From assembly GCF_945859705.1 (NCBI RefSeq), contig NC_079135.1, forward strand, positions 79,802,253-79,866,252: DNA of 64,000 nt, written 5' to 3'. Each line of letters opens with the position of its first letter. Within the stretch, counting starts at the first letter, position 1. The translations under genes were made by a program, and so were the position numbers. Positions 31,535 through 43,507 of this stretch are shown here, one piece after another. The notes beneath the pieces are model-generated. The model was not told the DNA's origin. It saw only the letters and a program-made list of their open reading frames with translations, and searched no databases. Origin of the DNA: Episyrphus balteatus (taxonomy: Eukaryota; Arthropoda; Insecta; Diptera; Syrphidae).

Positions 31535-32024
31535 TAGATCACAAATTCAAAAGTTTTTTTTTATGAAACCTCACAAAATCAAAAGCAGCTCACCTTGTGA
31601 CGTTCTAGTGACTTGTGAGGTTTGTCAGAATAGAGTTAAATTCATTTAGAGTAGGGTTTAACTGTTTGAAAATTTACGCTCATATTTTTAGTTTTTTTTT
31701 TCAAATTCAATTCAAAACTCCATAGCTCCTATGCCTTCTAGTTTTTGAGAAATTTTTCAATTATTTTCAATCAGACTAAAAAATAAATTGATTTTTTAAC
31801 AATGGAAAACCCTAAATCATTTTTACTTGCGATATAGGTACTATATGTGCCCTTAATTATGAAAGTGGACTAAGTCACTTCTAAAAATGGCCTCAAATCT
31901 AGCCTTTGATGTGATGTGATCACATACTAGAAAAATTGTGTGAAAATCTGGGGCATTTCTTAAATGTATTCTTCCGGATATAATTTTTTAAAATATGTGA
32001 AGAAATAATTTAAAATAATATTTT

Positions 32025-32119
32025 TCACGGCACACGATTACTATCATACGTTAACGCTTTTGAAAAAGTAGAAGATAGAGTGGCCATACGTTAACGGACG
32101 TATGCCGTGATTCGACCCT
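32025..32119. mobile_element. Short GGGTC-type MITE (in duplication unit 2)
   Basis: This is the duplicated counterpart of 31440-31534. It differs by only a few bases; the right end reads CGTGATTCGACCC, closer to the family consensus. Confidence 0.65.
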
Positions 32120-32155
32120 AGATCACTGTTTAACTGTTTGAAAATTTACGCTCAT

Positions 32156-32242
32156 CCCGACAAACAATTTTGGTTCTATAAAGCTTTACAGAAGCTACTG
32201 TTACTTCTGTAAAGCATTATAGAAGCAAAATTGCTAGTAGGG
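32156..32242. mobile_element. Hairpin MITE, copy 2 (intact)
   Basis: This 87-bp element runs CCCGACAAACAATTTTGG to AAAATTGCTAGTAGGG, with the stem TTCTATAAAGCTTTACAG / CTGTAAAGCATTATAGAA. The first duplication unit shows the empty site (CTCATATTTTTAG), so the element created an AT duplication (CTCAT..ATATTT) and inserted after the segmental duplication. Confidence 0.85.
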
Positions 32243-32402
32243 ATATTTCTAGTTTTTTTTTTTCAAATCAATTGACGCACTGATAAGGAACCATATATGT
32301 AGCTCCTATGCCTTCTATAGTTTTTGAGAAAATTTTCAATTATTTTCAATTAGACTAAAAAATAAATTGATTTTTTAACAATGGAAAACCTCAAATCATT
32401 TT

Positions 32403-34093
32403 TTTTAATATATCGCTGATTAAGCGAGACATTTTTGTTTGACATACAAGATACAACAGTCTTGTAATACCTATTCTTACACCTTTCGTAAAAAAAATAT
32501 TTTAACTTTTTTTCTCCAATAAATAATTTTTTGCAGCTTTTTAACTTTTGAATTTCCGTTAACTGTTCGGGTATTGGTACATCTACCCTACGTAGTTAAG
32601 CCTTAAACCTTACCACATCGCAAAATAGATATCTCTACCTTGCACGTTTCATGAGCATCATTTAATTTCCAATCCAGCTACTTCACCAAATAAATCCCAT
32701 TTGCAAATTAAAAATTAAAACAAATCCCAACAAAGCCCCATCAGTTAAATAAAATGCCATCCCAGTCCAGTTACTTTTTAAAACTGAACGAACAACCAAC
32801 TATCGTTAAATAAACAAAACTTGTTTTCAAAAAAAAAATACAACTTCCCCTCTGTCATTCAATACAGGTTTCCCCTTCAACGAAAGGTGGTTTTTCATTT
32901 ACTTTATATGTGTGTGTGAGAGTTGAATTCGTTTTGTATGAAAAAATTTCAATTTCAAATGTAAACGAGTTGTTGACGAGAACGCGTGTGTAATCAAATC
33001 GGTGTGTGTTGCGCGTACATTACCTGTTTTTATTTTAATTCAAAACTCTTCTTTCAATTACATTATAATTGTATTTATTGCACAACAACAAACCAAACAA
33101 CGAAAAAAATGTGCATAACAATTCGATACGAGTAACTTTGTTAAACATTTGCCACTATTTTGTGGCAAAAAAGTGCAATAAAACAAAGTTTTAAATTGAA
33201 ACTACTACGATCACTCGTCTCATCTACCATCTCAACCATCATCATCAACACCTGAGGAATTTTTTCAACAACACATTTCGGAAGCAGTTCCAGCAGCGCA
33301 GCACCCGGCCAAAGCACTTCAACAGAAAAAAAAAAAGATAAAACAAAAAAACAACAAAGCAAGTTAAAACATTTTTTTACTTGTTTGTGTGATTCATTTT
33401 TGTGTCGGTATTTTTCTTACTAAACGAAAGAAAGAATTGAATTATATGTGTTTGTGTATTTTAAACATGTTTCTATTGCATATATCCTGTAAAATATAGA
33501 AAAACAAAGTTTCTCAATAAAAAAAAAACCCAACGTTCATCTCTCTGAGTGCATTTATTATTTTTGTTGTTGTTGTGAACATAAAATCTACTCTACTTGC
33601 TGGGTTTTTTTTTTTCTATGTTGCTAGCATAACAACGGTCGTCCGGAACACAAGGTGCTGCATAAACAAAGGAAATTTAATTGATCTACTACTACTCGCT
33701 CTGTTGGCTCGTTCAGTTTGAATAGTTCCTTCCTGTAGTTCCCCTTTACTCTATCTCTGTCGCGCACCCTATTTTAGGATTTTTTTCAAACGGACATCTG
33801 TCAAGTGGGTCCTTGTTTTTTTTTACATAATTTCTGCGTGTTTGGTTGCTTCGTCCTTAATCTTTATCAACATTGCGGTGCAATGTTCTTGAATGATCTA
33901 TGTGTATTTTTTTTTCTCTATAAACATGTTGCTAATGGATTAGATTCATAACTTTTTTATAAAGGAATAAAATTTAAATAAAATTAAAAGTGCTTGTTTG
34001 TATTTTTTTTTTGTACAAGTTGAAAAATTAAGTCAGTTTTTTTTTGGTGTTCTCTCACAAAATTTATTGAAAACCAAGTAGATACATAATAAA
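32403..34093 (+). promoter_or_regulatory. Presumed promoter and 5' UTR region of baz
   Basis: About 1.7 kb with no mobile element, in contrast to both flanks, directly upstream of the baz start codon. It contains AC-rich and GT-rich tracts typical of fly 5' regions and an initiator-like GTTCAGTTT at 33711-33719. TSS and any 5' UTR splice sites cannot be fixed from sequence alone. The reverse-strand open frame at 33141-33362 has no recognisable product. Confidence 0.4.
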
Positions 34094-34213
34094 ATGAAGG
34101 TTACGGTTTGTTTTGGTTCGGTGCGCATCGTTGTACCATGTGGAAGTGGTGACTTGCTGGTAAAGGATTTAATTCATGAAGCAACTAGACGTTATAAAAA
34201 AGCTGTTGGCAAG
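34094..34213 (+). CDS. baz: Bazooka/Par-3, first coding exon (partial gene)
   Basis: The exon encodes the first 40 residues of the polarity scaffold Par-3/Bazooka, which organises the apical aPKC-Par6 complex and adherens junctions. It reads MKVTVCFGSVRIVVPCGSG, then DLLVKDLIHEATRRYKKAVGK. This is the start of the CR1/N-terminal oligomerisation domain, a PB1-like fold that forms filaments and begins MKVTVCFG in flies and vertebrates alike. The ATG has an AAAATG context. The exon ends in phase 0 at a consensus donor AAG|GTAAGTT (34214). No continuation (rest of CR1, PDZ domains, aPKC-binding region) was found in the remaining 29.8 kb, so the next exon probably lies beyond the window. Divergent from p120ctn. 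Confidence 0.95.
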
Positions 34214-34785
34214 GTAAGTTTTGTTTTGTTTGAAATTTTTGTAATTATGAGTTGGAAAAATACATAACTAGCTAGTGTTTATTTTCTTACGTAAGACTAC
34301 TTTCTGAAACTTTATGGATTTTTATGGATTTTTATCATTTAGTTCAAAGTTTAATAAAAAGACTCTCATTCATACACAATTCTATGGCTGAAGTTTATTT
34401 TTTTAATCACTTTTTAAAAAACGTCTTCTCATATAGTCCCGATTCACAGAAGAATAAATAATCTACACATTCAAATGGTTAATGCATTGGCCTCAGCAAC
34501 TCATCAAAGAACCTTGGGATTTCTAATTCAATGCAAGGAACAAAGTAGCAGCAGAAAATTAACCACACCTTAAGCGATTAACATAAGTCCTCGAGTTAAA
34601 AAAAAAATGCAATTTCTAGGTATTTATCGATAAATTGCATTTTATTGAGGTCACCCTTGATTTGGCCTTATTAAAAATTACCATTATCGACTTTCAGAAA
34701 GGAAAAAAGGATTCTTTTCAGATTGATAGAAACCTTTTTGATAAAATCTTATAACTTTAAACGAGCTAAAATTGTTTATTATATA

Positions 34786-36134
34786 TTAGGGTGGGTTAAA
34801 AAAAATCGAAATTCGTTTTTTTGATTTGGTACGTCGAAAACTCGATTGCTAGACACCTCTAGAATATACTCACCAAATATGAGCTCTTTATCTTAATGGG
34901 AAGGTCCTTCGCTTTTCAATTTTCCATTTTTACATCAAGCTTCTACTAAAAAAAATATTTTTTTTATTAATTGAATTTTTAGCCAATTTTTTTTACATAT
35001 TCTTGTAGAAAATTGAACGCTCTACAAAAAAGGTTAAATACACTTTTTTGAATCATCTAACCGTTTAGTAGATATTTGAGGTCCAAAAATCGAGAAAATC
35101 TTTAAAAATTCGTTTTTTGTTCTTAATTTTGTAACAAATTGAAAAATTATAATAATCAAACGCGCATGACATATTCTTGTAGGAAACAGATTGCTCCACA
35201 AAAAAGGTCTTATTAACTTTTTTTTATTAATCTAACCATTTAAAAGATATTCGAGGTCAAAGTAAAACAAAAATATAAAAACTTTTTTTACTTTTCAAAA
35301 TTTTCTAATTCACTGAAAAGTCATTATTATTAAATAAGTAAGATGGATTATTGTAGGGGCTTAAATGTTCTACAAAAAAGTCCTTGGCATCAAATTGGTT
35401 GCTTTAACCGTTTAGAAGATATTCGCATCCAAACCAATGCCCACTGATTTCAATAGTTTTCTTATGGTCCCTATGCATTGCGACTTGGATGCGAATATCT
35501 TCTAAACGGTTAAAACAACCAATTTGAGGCCAAGGACTTTTTTTGTAGAACATTTAAGCCCTTACAATAATCCATCTTACTAATTTAAAAATAATGACTT
35601 TTCAGTGAATTAGAAAATTTTGAAAAGTAAAAAAAGTTTTTATATTTTTGTTTAACTTTGACGTCGAATATCTTTCAAATGGTTAGATTAATAAAAAAAA
35701 GTTAATAAGATCTTTTTTGTAGAGAAATCTGTTTCCTACAAGAATATGTCATACGCGTTTGATTATTATAATTTTTCAATTTGTTACAAAATTAAGAACA
35801 AAAAACGAATTTGTAAAGATTTTCTCAATTTTTGGACCTCAAATATCTACTAAACGGTTAGATAATTCAAAAAAGTGTATTTAACCTTATTTGTAAAGCG
35901 TTCAATTTTCTACAAGAATATGTAAAAAAAATTGGCTAAAAATTCAATTAATAAAAAAAATATTTTTTTTTTAGTAGAAGCTTGATGTAAAAATGGAAAA
36001 TTGAAAAGCGGAGGACCTTCCCATTAAGATAAAGAGCTCATATTTGGTGAGTATATTCTAGAGGTGTCTAGCAATCGAGTTTTCGAAGTACCAAATCAAA
36101 AACACGAATTTTCATTTTTTTTGACCCACCCTAA
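34786..36134. mobile_element. 1.35-kb near-perfect palindromic element, TA target
   Basis: The ends are TTAGGGTGGGT and ACCCACCCTAA, bordered by TA on each side (34784-34785, 36135-36136), which points to a Tc1/mariner-type target. The arms are inverse copies over about 640 bp each, meeting around 35420-35490. Examples are TCTAGACACCTC-like ends and the ATCTTCTAAACGGTTAAA block next to the centre. It has no coding capacity. It begins 570 bp inside the presumed baz intron. Confidence 0.9.
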
Positions 36135-36164
36135 TATTTATATTATATTTATATAAAATTGGAA

Positions 36165-36515
36165 TCTCGCAAACGGCTCTAAAGATTTCGATGAAATTTT
36201 CAGGGTTTGTTCATCTAAGCGAGTAAAAAGTCTTGGAAGTACTTTTGGCAAATCCGCCCACTGCCATGCCCACTTTTCAATCATATCAATTTTTTTGTTA
36301 GCAACTTTAAAGAATTCGGTGAAATATTGAGGGTTTGGCCCTCTAGGTGAATAAAATATTTTGGAAGTACTTTTAGAAATAACCGCCCACAGCCACGCCT
36401 ATTTTTCTCACATATAGTAAGTTTTTTGGTAATTGCCTTAAAGATTTCGATGAAATTTTAAGGGGTTTTTCCTCTAGGCAAATATACAACATTTTAGAAG
36501 TATTTTCTCATTTAT
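36165..36515. repeat. Three diverged tandem repeats of ~125 bp
   Basis: Three successive units share the order CTAAAGATTTCGATGAAATTT, then an AGGG...T-CTCTAGG block, TTTTGGAAGTACTTTT, and a CCGCCCACxGCCAxGCC block. The third unit is cut short. The pattern CCGCCCAC..CCACGCC is the most conserved and most GC-rich part. The origin is unknown. Confidence 0.7.
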
Positions 36516-37092
36516 TAGTTTCTTTCGCGAAGACAGATTCAACGATTTTAGGGATGGTTCCTTTTTTTAAGCATTGTTCTTTTACAATAACTAAACAACA
36601 TTCTTTAGATCTTGACTTTTTTGATCATGTATTGAAACTTTTAAGTAATTTGTTAATTAGGTATCACATTATTTTTGTTTTACGTCTTTTTTTGTTTTGT
36701 TTTAATGCGGCTATTGTTAACGTTTAAGAATTAAAGATCTCACAACAAGCCACACCAATGACCTAATGACAATCTCATAAGATATATGTAAGTAAAAAAA
36801 GAAAGAAGTAAAGCATCCACTGATGCAGAATAAAACAGAGAGGGGGATAAAAAATTGTATTTCTTCATACTAAGCTTTGCCGACAAGGCTAAACTTGAAA
36901 AAAAGATAATGCAGATTCCTGTAACCCTTCTATCCATTGTATGTATACTCAAACGTAAATAAACTGGATTATAAAGTGGGAATGTGGTGCTTTGTAACCC
37001 GCGAAAAAACTGGTCACTGCAAACTCAAACCCACTCCAAAAAATTTCTGTTTGCATTTGACTTTTTTCACTGAAAGTTATAACATTTAAAGA

Positions 37093-37123
37093 TACCGAGC
37101 AAAGCTCGGTCACCCAGGTACTA
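37093..37123. repeat. Short palindrome-containing repeat tail
   Basis: It contains ACCGAGCAAAGCTCGGT followed by CACCCAGGTACTA. The ACCGAGC/GCTCGGT arms form a small hairpin. I recall similar tails in insect dispersed repeats, but the parent element is not identifiable here. Confidence 0.4.
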
Positions 37124-40100
37124 GGTATTAATAAATGTACAAACAATGTAAGTAAATATTTTAGAAGAGGAGTCATAATACAATTCCTAAATTTAATGTT
37201 TGCCAAAAGAATAACCAAAAATGACCATAAACAAACTGGCATCGATTAAAATGAGACTTTTATGACTGGAAAGGGCATCAGTAAAAAAAAAAACTGTTTT
37301 TTAAACTCGCTAAAGACGATTTTTAACATAGATGTTGTTGAAATTTCTTCTTAGTTTTTGTTTAGGAAAGATGTTGAAAGGTTTTAATTCCAGAATAAAA
37401 TTCAAGATAGTTCGGGTAGTGCGTAGGTTATAAGACGATTCGACGAAGGATAACATAAGTGTGCGTTAAATAAGCATAACCTTCCAGGGTTAATTTGAAA
37501 CTTAATTTGATTTTTCTTTCACGATACGAAAAAGTTGAGTTGAAAACGTTTAATTGTTGCCTTTTGACCTCAAAATACACTTGAAAACTCTACTAGGGTC
37601 TGCATGAATTTTAAATCTTATATAGCCAAATTAAAGACCCATTCAAGATATCAATCTTTTAATGTAATCAACCATATCCACATAGCTACCTATATTTAAG
37701 CCATAACCATGAATGCGCAAAGCGCAACTTAAATTTTTTGACTTTGCTTCCTTCATTTGTAAATAATTCGCCAATCTCCAATAACTATAATCAATAACTT
37801 AAAAATTTCCAAAAGTTTAGTCAGAATAATATCCCTATTAATGTTTGCAATCGGTAAATGTTAGATTCGTTCAGAATCCCTCTTGGCGTGAGGGGGACCA
37901 TTATGTCCTATTTCCCATGAGTAGGAAGCTTCGTATATTCTATTGAAACTTAAAAATGAGTTTGGAAATGAAGCAAGTCGATGCTTCACAATTAAAGGAT
38001 ATCAATGACAACACATTAGACAGTGAAAAAATACACATCAATTTGGATCACGGGCTAAGCCAATTCTAAAAACTTTGTAAAGCCCATTACATGATAAAGG
38101 ATTGGTAAAAAGAAAACAGATCGCCTAATATCTGATTCTGAAAATCCATTTTTTGTTGATCTCATGGTCCCGTTTTGTCTGATTAATTCATAATGTTTTT
38201 GTATCCGTCAGTGAAAATTTGTTGCTTACGTAAGTTTTTTTTTTGACCAATTAAAATATGTAAGAACAAACGGAACGAACAATAACAATTGCATTTGAAG
38301 CTTGATGGATTAATACATAATTGATGACAAAACTTCTTAAACAGTAATTGCAGATCATTAAACCATCAGGTTGAAATATATTATACCTATTCAAAATTTT
38401 AACTTGAATATTTTTAACATACTCTTTCCCTGAATGAAACGAAAACTATGATAAAGTTAACTAAAATGAATCGTATATCTCTTCAGGTTTCAGTTATTTA
38501 GTGCGAAATTTTGAAATTTCTCCTTGCAAGTGTTCTACTTTCCTGATTTCTATAGTCTAAACATGTCAATTTGCTTAAAAGACCTTGTTAGAACAAAAAC
38601 TTAAAAATGTATTTATTAAAATCAAATTTTTTCTATAAGTTTTACTGAACTTTAATATTACGGCTATTTGAATAATATTAAAATTGTTTTTAAGCAAAAC
38701 TTCATCGAGTAAAGCGTTCATAAGAAAGTCCATAGGTAGCTAAAAAATTATTGTACGTATTTTTTTTTTAAACTAAAGGTGTTTTAACTAACAAAGCTTT
38801 ACCAGAATGTTATGTTGTTGTTTGTTATGAACCGTTTTTGTTTCCGAATTTGTATTAATTGGTATATTTGCTTTGTATAGAATTTCAAAAAAAAATCTAT
38901 AAAAAGTCTCTAAAAATGTTACACTTTTACAATTTTGAAATAAATCGATCGTTTACTTTACTTTAAAGCAACGAAATTACGAATTTCATTTACAAGATCT
39001 TATTTAAATTTAAATTCTTCCTTATTAAATTTAAACAAACTCAGTTAATATTTCTCTTTCTCAAAAAATACATAGGTAAGCGACAATTAATAGGATTATA
39101 ACTTTTTTTGATATTCAAAAGTCGTACTACCTAATCTTATTTTGACGCAGATAAAGTTATAATCTTGTTCTTTAATTTTTATTAATTTTATTAAACAAAA
39201 AATCCATTTTAACATGCTTTTCTAAATTGAATTTGTGGAAATAATGGGCGTTTATCAAGTGTTTTTCTTATCATTAATTTCGTCACAACCAATATTGTAA
39301 CTGATATCACATCATTGATAACAAAAAACTAAGCATAAGCTTTACTTTCTACAATAAAATCAGGTCATTCATTCTATATGATAAGCAGGTGCATTATTGG
39401 TGGGTGGATTTATACTTACTTCATCATGTGCCTTTTTATCTATAATACTTGTTTACACATTCTAACTGGGTGTTGTATTTTTCCTTTCAAAAAGAGTTTC
39501 CCTTTTATTTAACACTTTTTGTTTTTAATTTCACGCATATTGAAATTCATTACTTTACATAAATTAGTTTATTAAGTGAAGAGTAATTCACTTAAAATAT
39601 ATACCTACTGAACGTGTTTAACTTGAAAACAAGTAGCATGTTTAATTATTTATTATTATTATTGGTTTGCCATTTTTCATGTTGTGACTATACGACTTCA
39701 ATAATGATTTTCAGTCAGTTTCCAATGATGTAGCCATAAAGTCATAATGTGTATAGTCAAGTTCCATGGAATTTGAACAACTCTTTTCAATCGAAGACTT
39801 TTCAATGCGGATTTACGGTGCTCGAAACATGTTAATTGCAAAAATATTATACGTGTTCATGGTGCATGGTAGATGAATTTTTAAGTACACGCTTTTGTTT
39901 TTTTTTTTTTTTCTCTCCCTTGTTTTGTTTTATAAAACAAACAACCGTTAAATGGAAACGAAATTTTGCAAAAATATAGTTTAGCATTACTATTTTGTTT
40001 TTCATTTTTGTTTTATCTTGGTTAAATAAGTTTTCCTAAGAACTCACGTAAAAATGCAACAAATATCCTGGGTATTTATTATCCCATGTTAAGGGTGATT

Positions 40101-40527
40101 TATGTGCAGAATTTTTAAATGCATAAAATTTTCCTGTTTTCAGTTAAACGTTGTCACGCTTGTTAAAACAAATACTCTTGTTACCATTGAATCCGAACTT
40201 GAAAGTGAAGTCAGTTATTCTTCCTAGAAATGTAATCAAATTTAAATAAAATATTGAAAAGGTTTCTGTATTTGAGTTTTAGAAACGCAAAATATTAAAA
40301 CAAATTTTGTTTACAGGGAATTCCTGGTATACATTTAATACAAAACATGTATTCAATACAATATTAGCAAACTATTTGAGTTCACTTTGTTCATTTATAC
40401 GAAAATGATAAAATACTATGCAAACTTCATTTCGTTTTTAAAAGCAAATTTTTAATTTTTATAAAATAATTGCTTTGCAGTATTCAGGACAAAGTTAGAG
40501 ATGTCATCTGGTCCTTTTGATTTATTT

Positions 40528-40831
40528 TTACAAACAATTTTGCTTCTATAAAGCTTTACACAAGCAACTATAGCACCTGTAAAGCTTTATAGAAGCAAAA
40601 TTCTTTGCCGCCGGGTACAAATGGGTTAAGTCATAATTGATAGTTTGAGCTAATCGATGAACTTTTGAGCATTGATCCTCTTATTTTTATAGAAAAGAGT
40701 TGTTCTAAATTTATGTTTTTGATACCAAATAAAAGAGAAAAAAGAAATTATTCTTATTTCATCGAAACCCGGAAAGTGCAATTTAGTGACTTAACCCCTT
40801 TGTACCCGGCGGCAAAGAATTGTTAGTCGGG
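40528..40831. mobile_element. Hairpin MITE copy 3, split by another MITE
   Basis: The left part reads ACAAACAATTTTGCTTCTAT with stem AAGCTTTACA / TGTAAAGCTTTATAGAAG, and breaks after CAAAATT at 40602. The remaining AATTGTTAGTCGGG follows at 40818-40831. The left terminal CCCG is degenerated. Comparison with copies at 29707 and 32156 shows the continuous form CAAAATTGTTAGTAGGG. Confidence 0.75.
40603..40817. mobile_element. MITE nested in hairpin copy 3 (AATT target)
   Basis: The ends are CTTTGCCGCCGGGTACAAA and the inverse TTTGTACCCGGCGGCAAAG; the inversion continues through GGGTTAAG / CTTAACCC. It is flanked by AATT at 40599-40602 and 40818-40821. The other two copies of the host hairpin have a single AATT at this point, which confirms a 4-bp duplication. 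Confidence 0.8.
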
Positions 40832-43507
40832 TTTATAGAATGTCCTTAATTTCAACCTGAGTTATAAGCTCAAAGTTGTCTGTGGGATCGCTGTCGAGAT
40901 TGTTTACGCTGAATTACTTGGTCTCACTGATTGTTTGGGTGCGTTGTACTAAAATGTTGAATTTGTCCAAAAAGTCAGGGTCCAAAAGCGCTTCGCTTTG
41001 ATTTATCTTCTCTAGTTGTTACTTCACCATGCGTTCTGATGACGATTGTCATAGTAGGCTTATTTCTGATGGCATAATTGTTGGCAGAGGACTTTAAGAT
41101 TTAGACTGCCTTATAGCTGGTCAAGATTATGTAGAGTTTCAATACCACTAGGTGTCGCATACAAATTTTGGAGTAATATCTGGTTTCTTACAAAAACTTA
41201 TGAGATACAGACAACCGTAAAAAGTTGTTTGAAACATTAAGGACTTGAGAAAATGGTTTCATAACTGTGATCGGACTTGATACGAGATGCAATTTTCAAC
41301 ACTCACATTTTCGTTTAAGTCGAAATGTTTTTCTGATATGAAAATGGATTTGAATGTACTTATAATTATGATTCAAGTCTAATGTAAATCAAAAGTCATG
41401 AAAATTAAAGGATACTTAACCTCCGCTTACCGGTTGAAATCGGTGAATTAATATTGAAGTTGTAAAAGCACGTGTTATCTATGCGTCACACCTCCCAGGA
41501 CATAATCTTTAAATTGGTTATAAACAAAAATTATGACAATGTTCTCAAAGTATGTCACTACAGCATCCAGACAGCTAAGAAAACTTTCCAAAGATTTGCC
41601 AATTTAAATCTAGAACTTTGATAAAGAGTGTGAAAAAAAATTCAATGAAAAAAAAAAAAAACATAAAAAACTAAAAATTCCCAACAATTTAAAGTCGTTA
41701 CCATTTTAACTGGTTCCATGTGGTTTGCATGACTGTTTTTTTATTTTTTTTTTATAATAACTGGTTTTTTGTTTTGACATTATTTGCAGACATGAGCAAT
41801 TGTTGGCATTGCCTTAACTTAACTGCTTTGCTCGTACATTATCTATATGTTTATATGCATGCACCTACCTTCTTCGTGTAACCGTTTCATTGAGATTTTT
41901 CTGTGTAATTTACAGTGGGGTAGAATTTATAAAGGTGAATGAATCAAAATAAATAATTAACAAAAATTTTAACGAGTTTAATTAATTTTACGTTTAAAAT
42001 CTTGTGGGCGTCCGGAAGCTTTGACAAGTATCCAGAAGTCTTCAGAATCTGTTTTGTATGGTACGAGTCACAGAAATGGGACTTCTGCTGAAAAAAAGTT
42101 ATGTTATTTCCAATCAGATTCGACTCCAACGATTTTAATGTAGTTTTTTGAGTAGATTTGTTACTTTAAGAGAGTAAAAACTTTTAGATAATCAACTCAA
42201 ATTTTTGAATGTTAATGTGGGGGTTAAACGCTTTATTTTTGTTAGTTAAGAAGAGAAAAATTAACTAAAATCCTGAAATTCAGTTTTTGGGCCGCTCGCG
42301 TTAATCATTCCCTCCAATTTTACCTGCTTTGAAATTATTTTTGATTTCTTTTGGTAATAGCGTTAGGTTTCCAACATTTTATGTCTTGGTTATAGATGTT
42401 TAAAGCTAAAACCGAAAACACAAACTGAACTGAAGTGCAAACATAACATGTATAAGAGTTAATAGTCGTTTATTAAATTCAATTTATTTTACGTTTTGTC
42501 CCACTGTTAAATGGCGTGGTGTGATATGTGTACCGGAACTTGAGAACACAATTCTTCCACTCGTCGCATATCATGTTTTATTCTGCAAGAAAGTCTTTCT
42601 TTTATTTTTAATGTTTTGTTTTTTTATTTGTTATTTTCAGACGAAAAAAATGATAACTGGTTTGTTTAAAAATTCTTATTATGCAATAGAAATAATAATA
42701 AATTGTCAAACATTTAAACTTGCAACTATCTATTTAGACATTGATAGTCTTTTTTTTTTATTGTGTCTAGAAGGAACTTCAAGTATCCAAGTTTATAATT
42801 TATATAGGTATACCAGCCATTAAGTTTTTTAAAAACGTGTGTAGATTTAGTCTTGAATTAGCAAGCAATCGATTTGCTGAAAATCAATACAAAATTATGT
42901 CACACACTGTTGTTAGTGTCCCTCAATTCTTTGGATTTCGTAAATCAGTTTCGTAAAGAACTTTATTTATGGCAAGTTGCTTGGTTGGCAATATAGGGGT
43001 ATGTTTTTTTTGTTTCATTTTATTCTTTCTTTGGACACTTCTACTTTCATATAGAATCTATAAAATAATAACACATGTTTAGGGAATAGAACTTTTTTGG
43101 CTTTCCCAATTGTTTGCATATAAGTTTAATAAATTTTTAGGGTCCTGAATCTGAATTTGGAATCACAAATAGAAGGAATATCACTTTAAGTTTTTGAGAA
43201 ACTGTCTCATAAGTCTCCAAACTAAATTTTACGTTGGCAACACTCGTCAATTAAAGGAATAGTCTAGTCAAATAAGAAATCAACTTCGGAATGGATGCTA
43301 ATAGGCTTAAAGTTATGTTATGTATATCTTTATTAGGACATTCAATAACTTATCTCAAAATTCCATATCAGCAAGTTGAACTGGAAGGTGCAGGTTGAAA
43401 AAATTAAACTGCAACCATGAAAGCAAAGGTCTTTCAACTACCTAGGAAAGTTGTGTGGTTCATTTAAAAAAAATACAGTGCAATATTTTTCTTCAAAAGT
43501 AACTATA

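Larger units (their letters stand above)
31326..32402. repeat. Tandem segmental duplication (two ~500-bp units)
   Basis: Unit 1 (31326-31825) and unit 2 (31911-32402) are direct copies, both starting GTGATGTGATCA and running through ACTAGAAAAATTGTG to CAATGGAAAACC. They differ by few substitutions. Unit 2 lacks about 110 bp present in unit 1 (about 31547-31656) and has gained an 87-bp hairpin MITE at 32156-32242. Both units carry the same short GGGTC..-type MITE. Confidence 0.85.

Noticed and set aside
33141..33362. Minus-strand frame of 73 codons upstream of baz
   Set aside because: Hydrophobic low-complexity product without recognised motif, opposite the presumed baz 5' region; no splice or start context.
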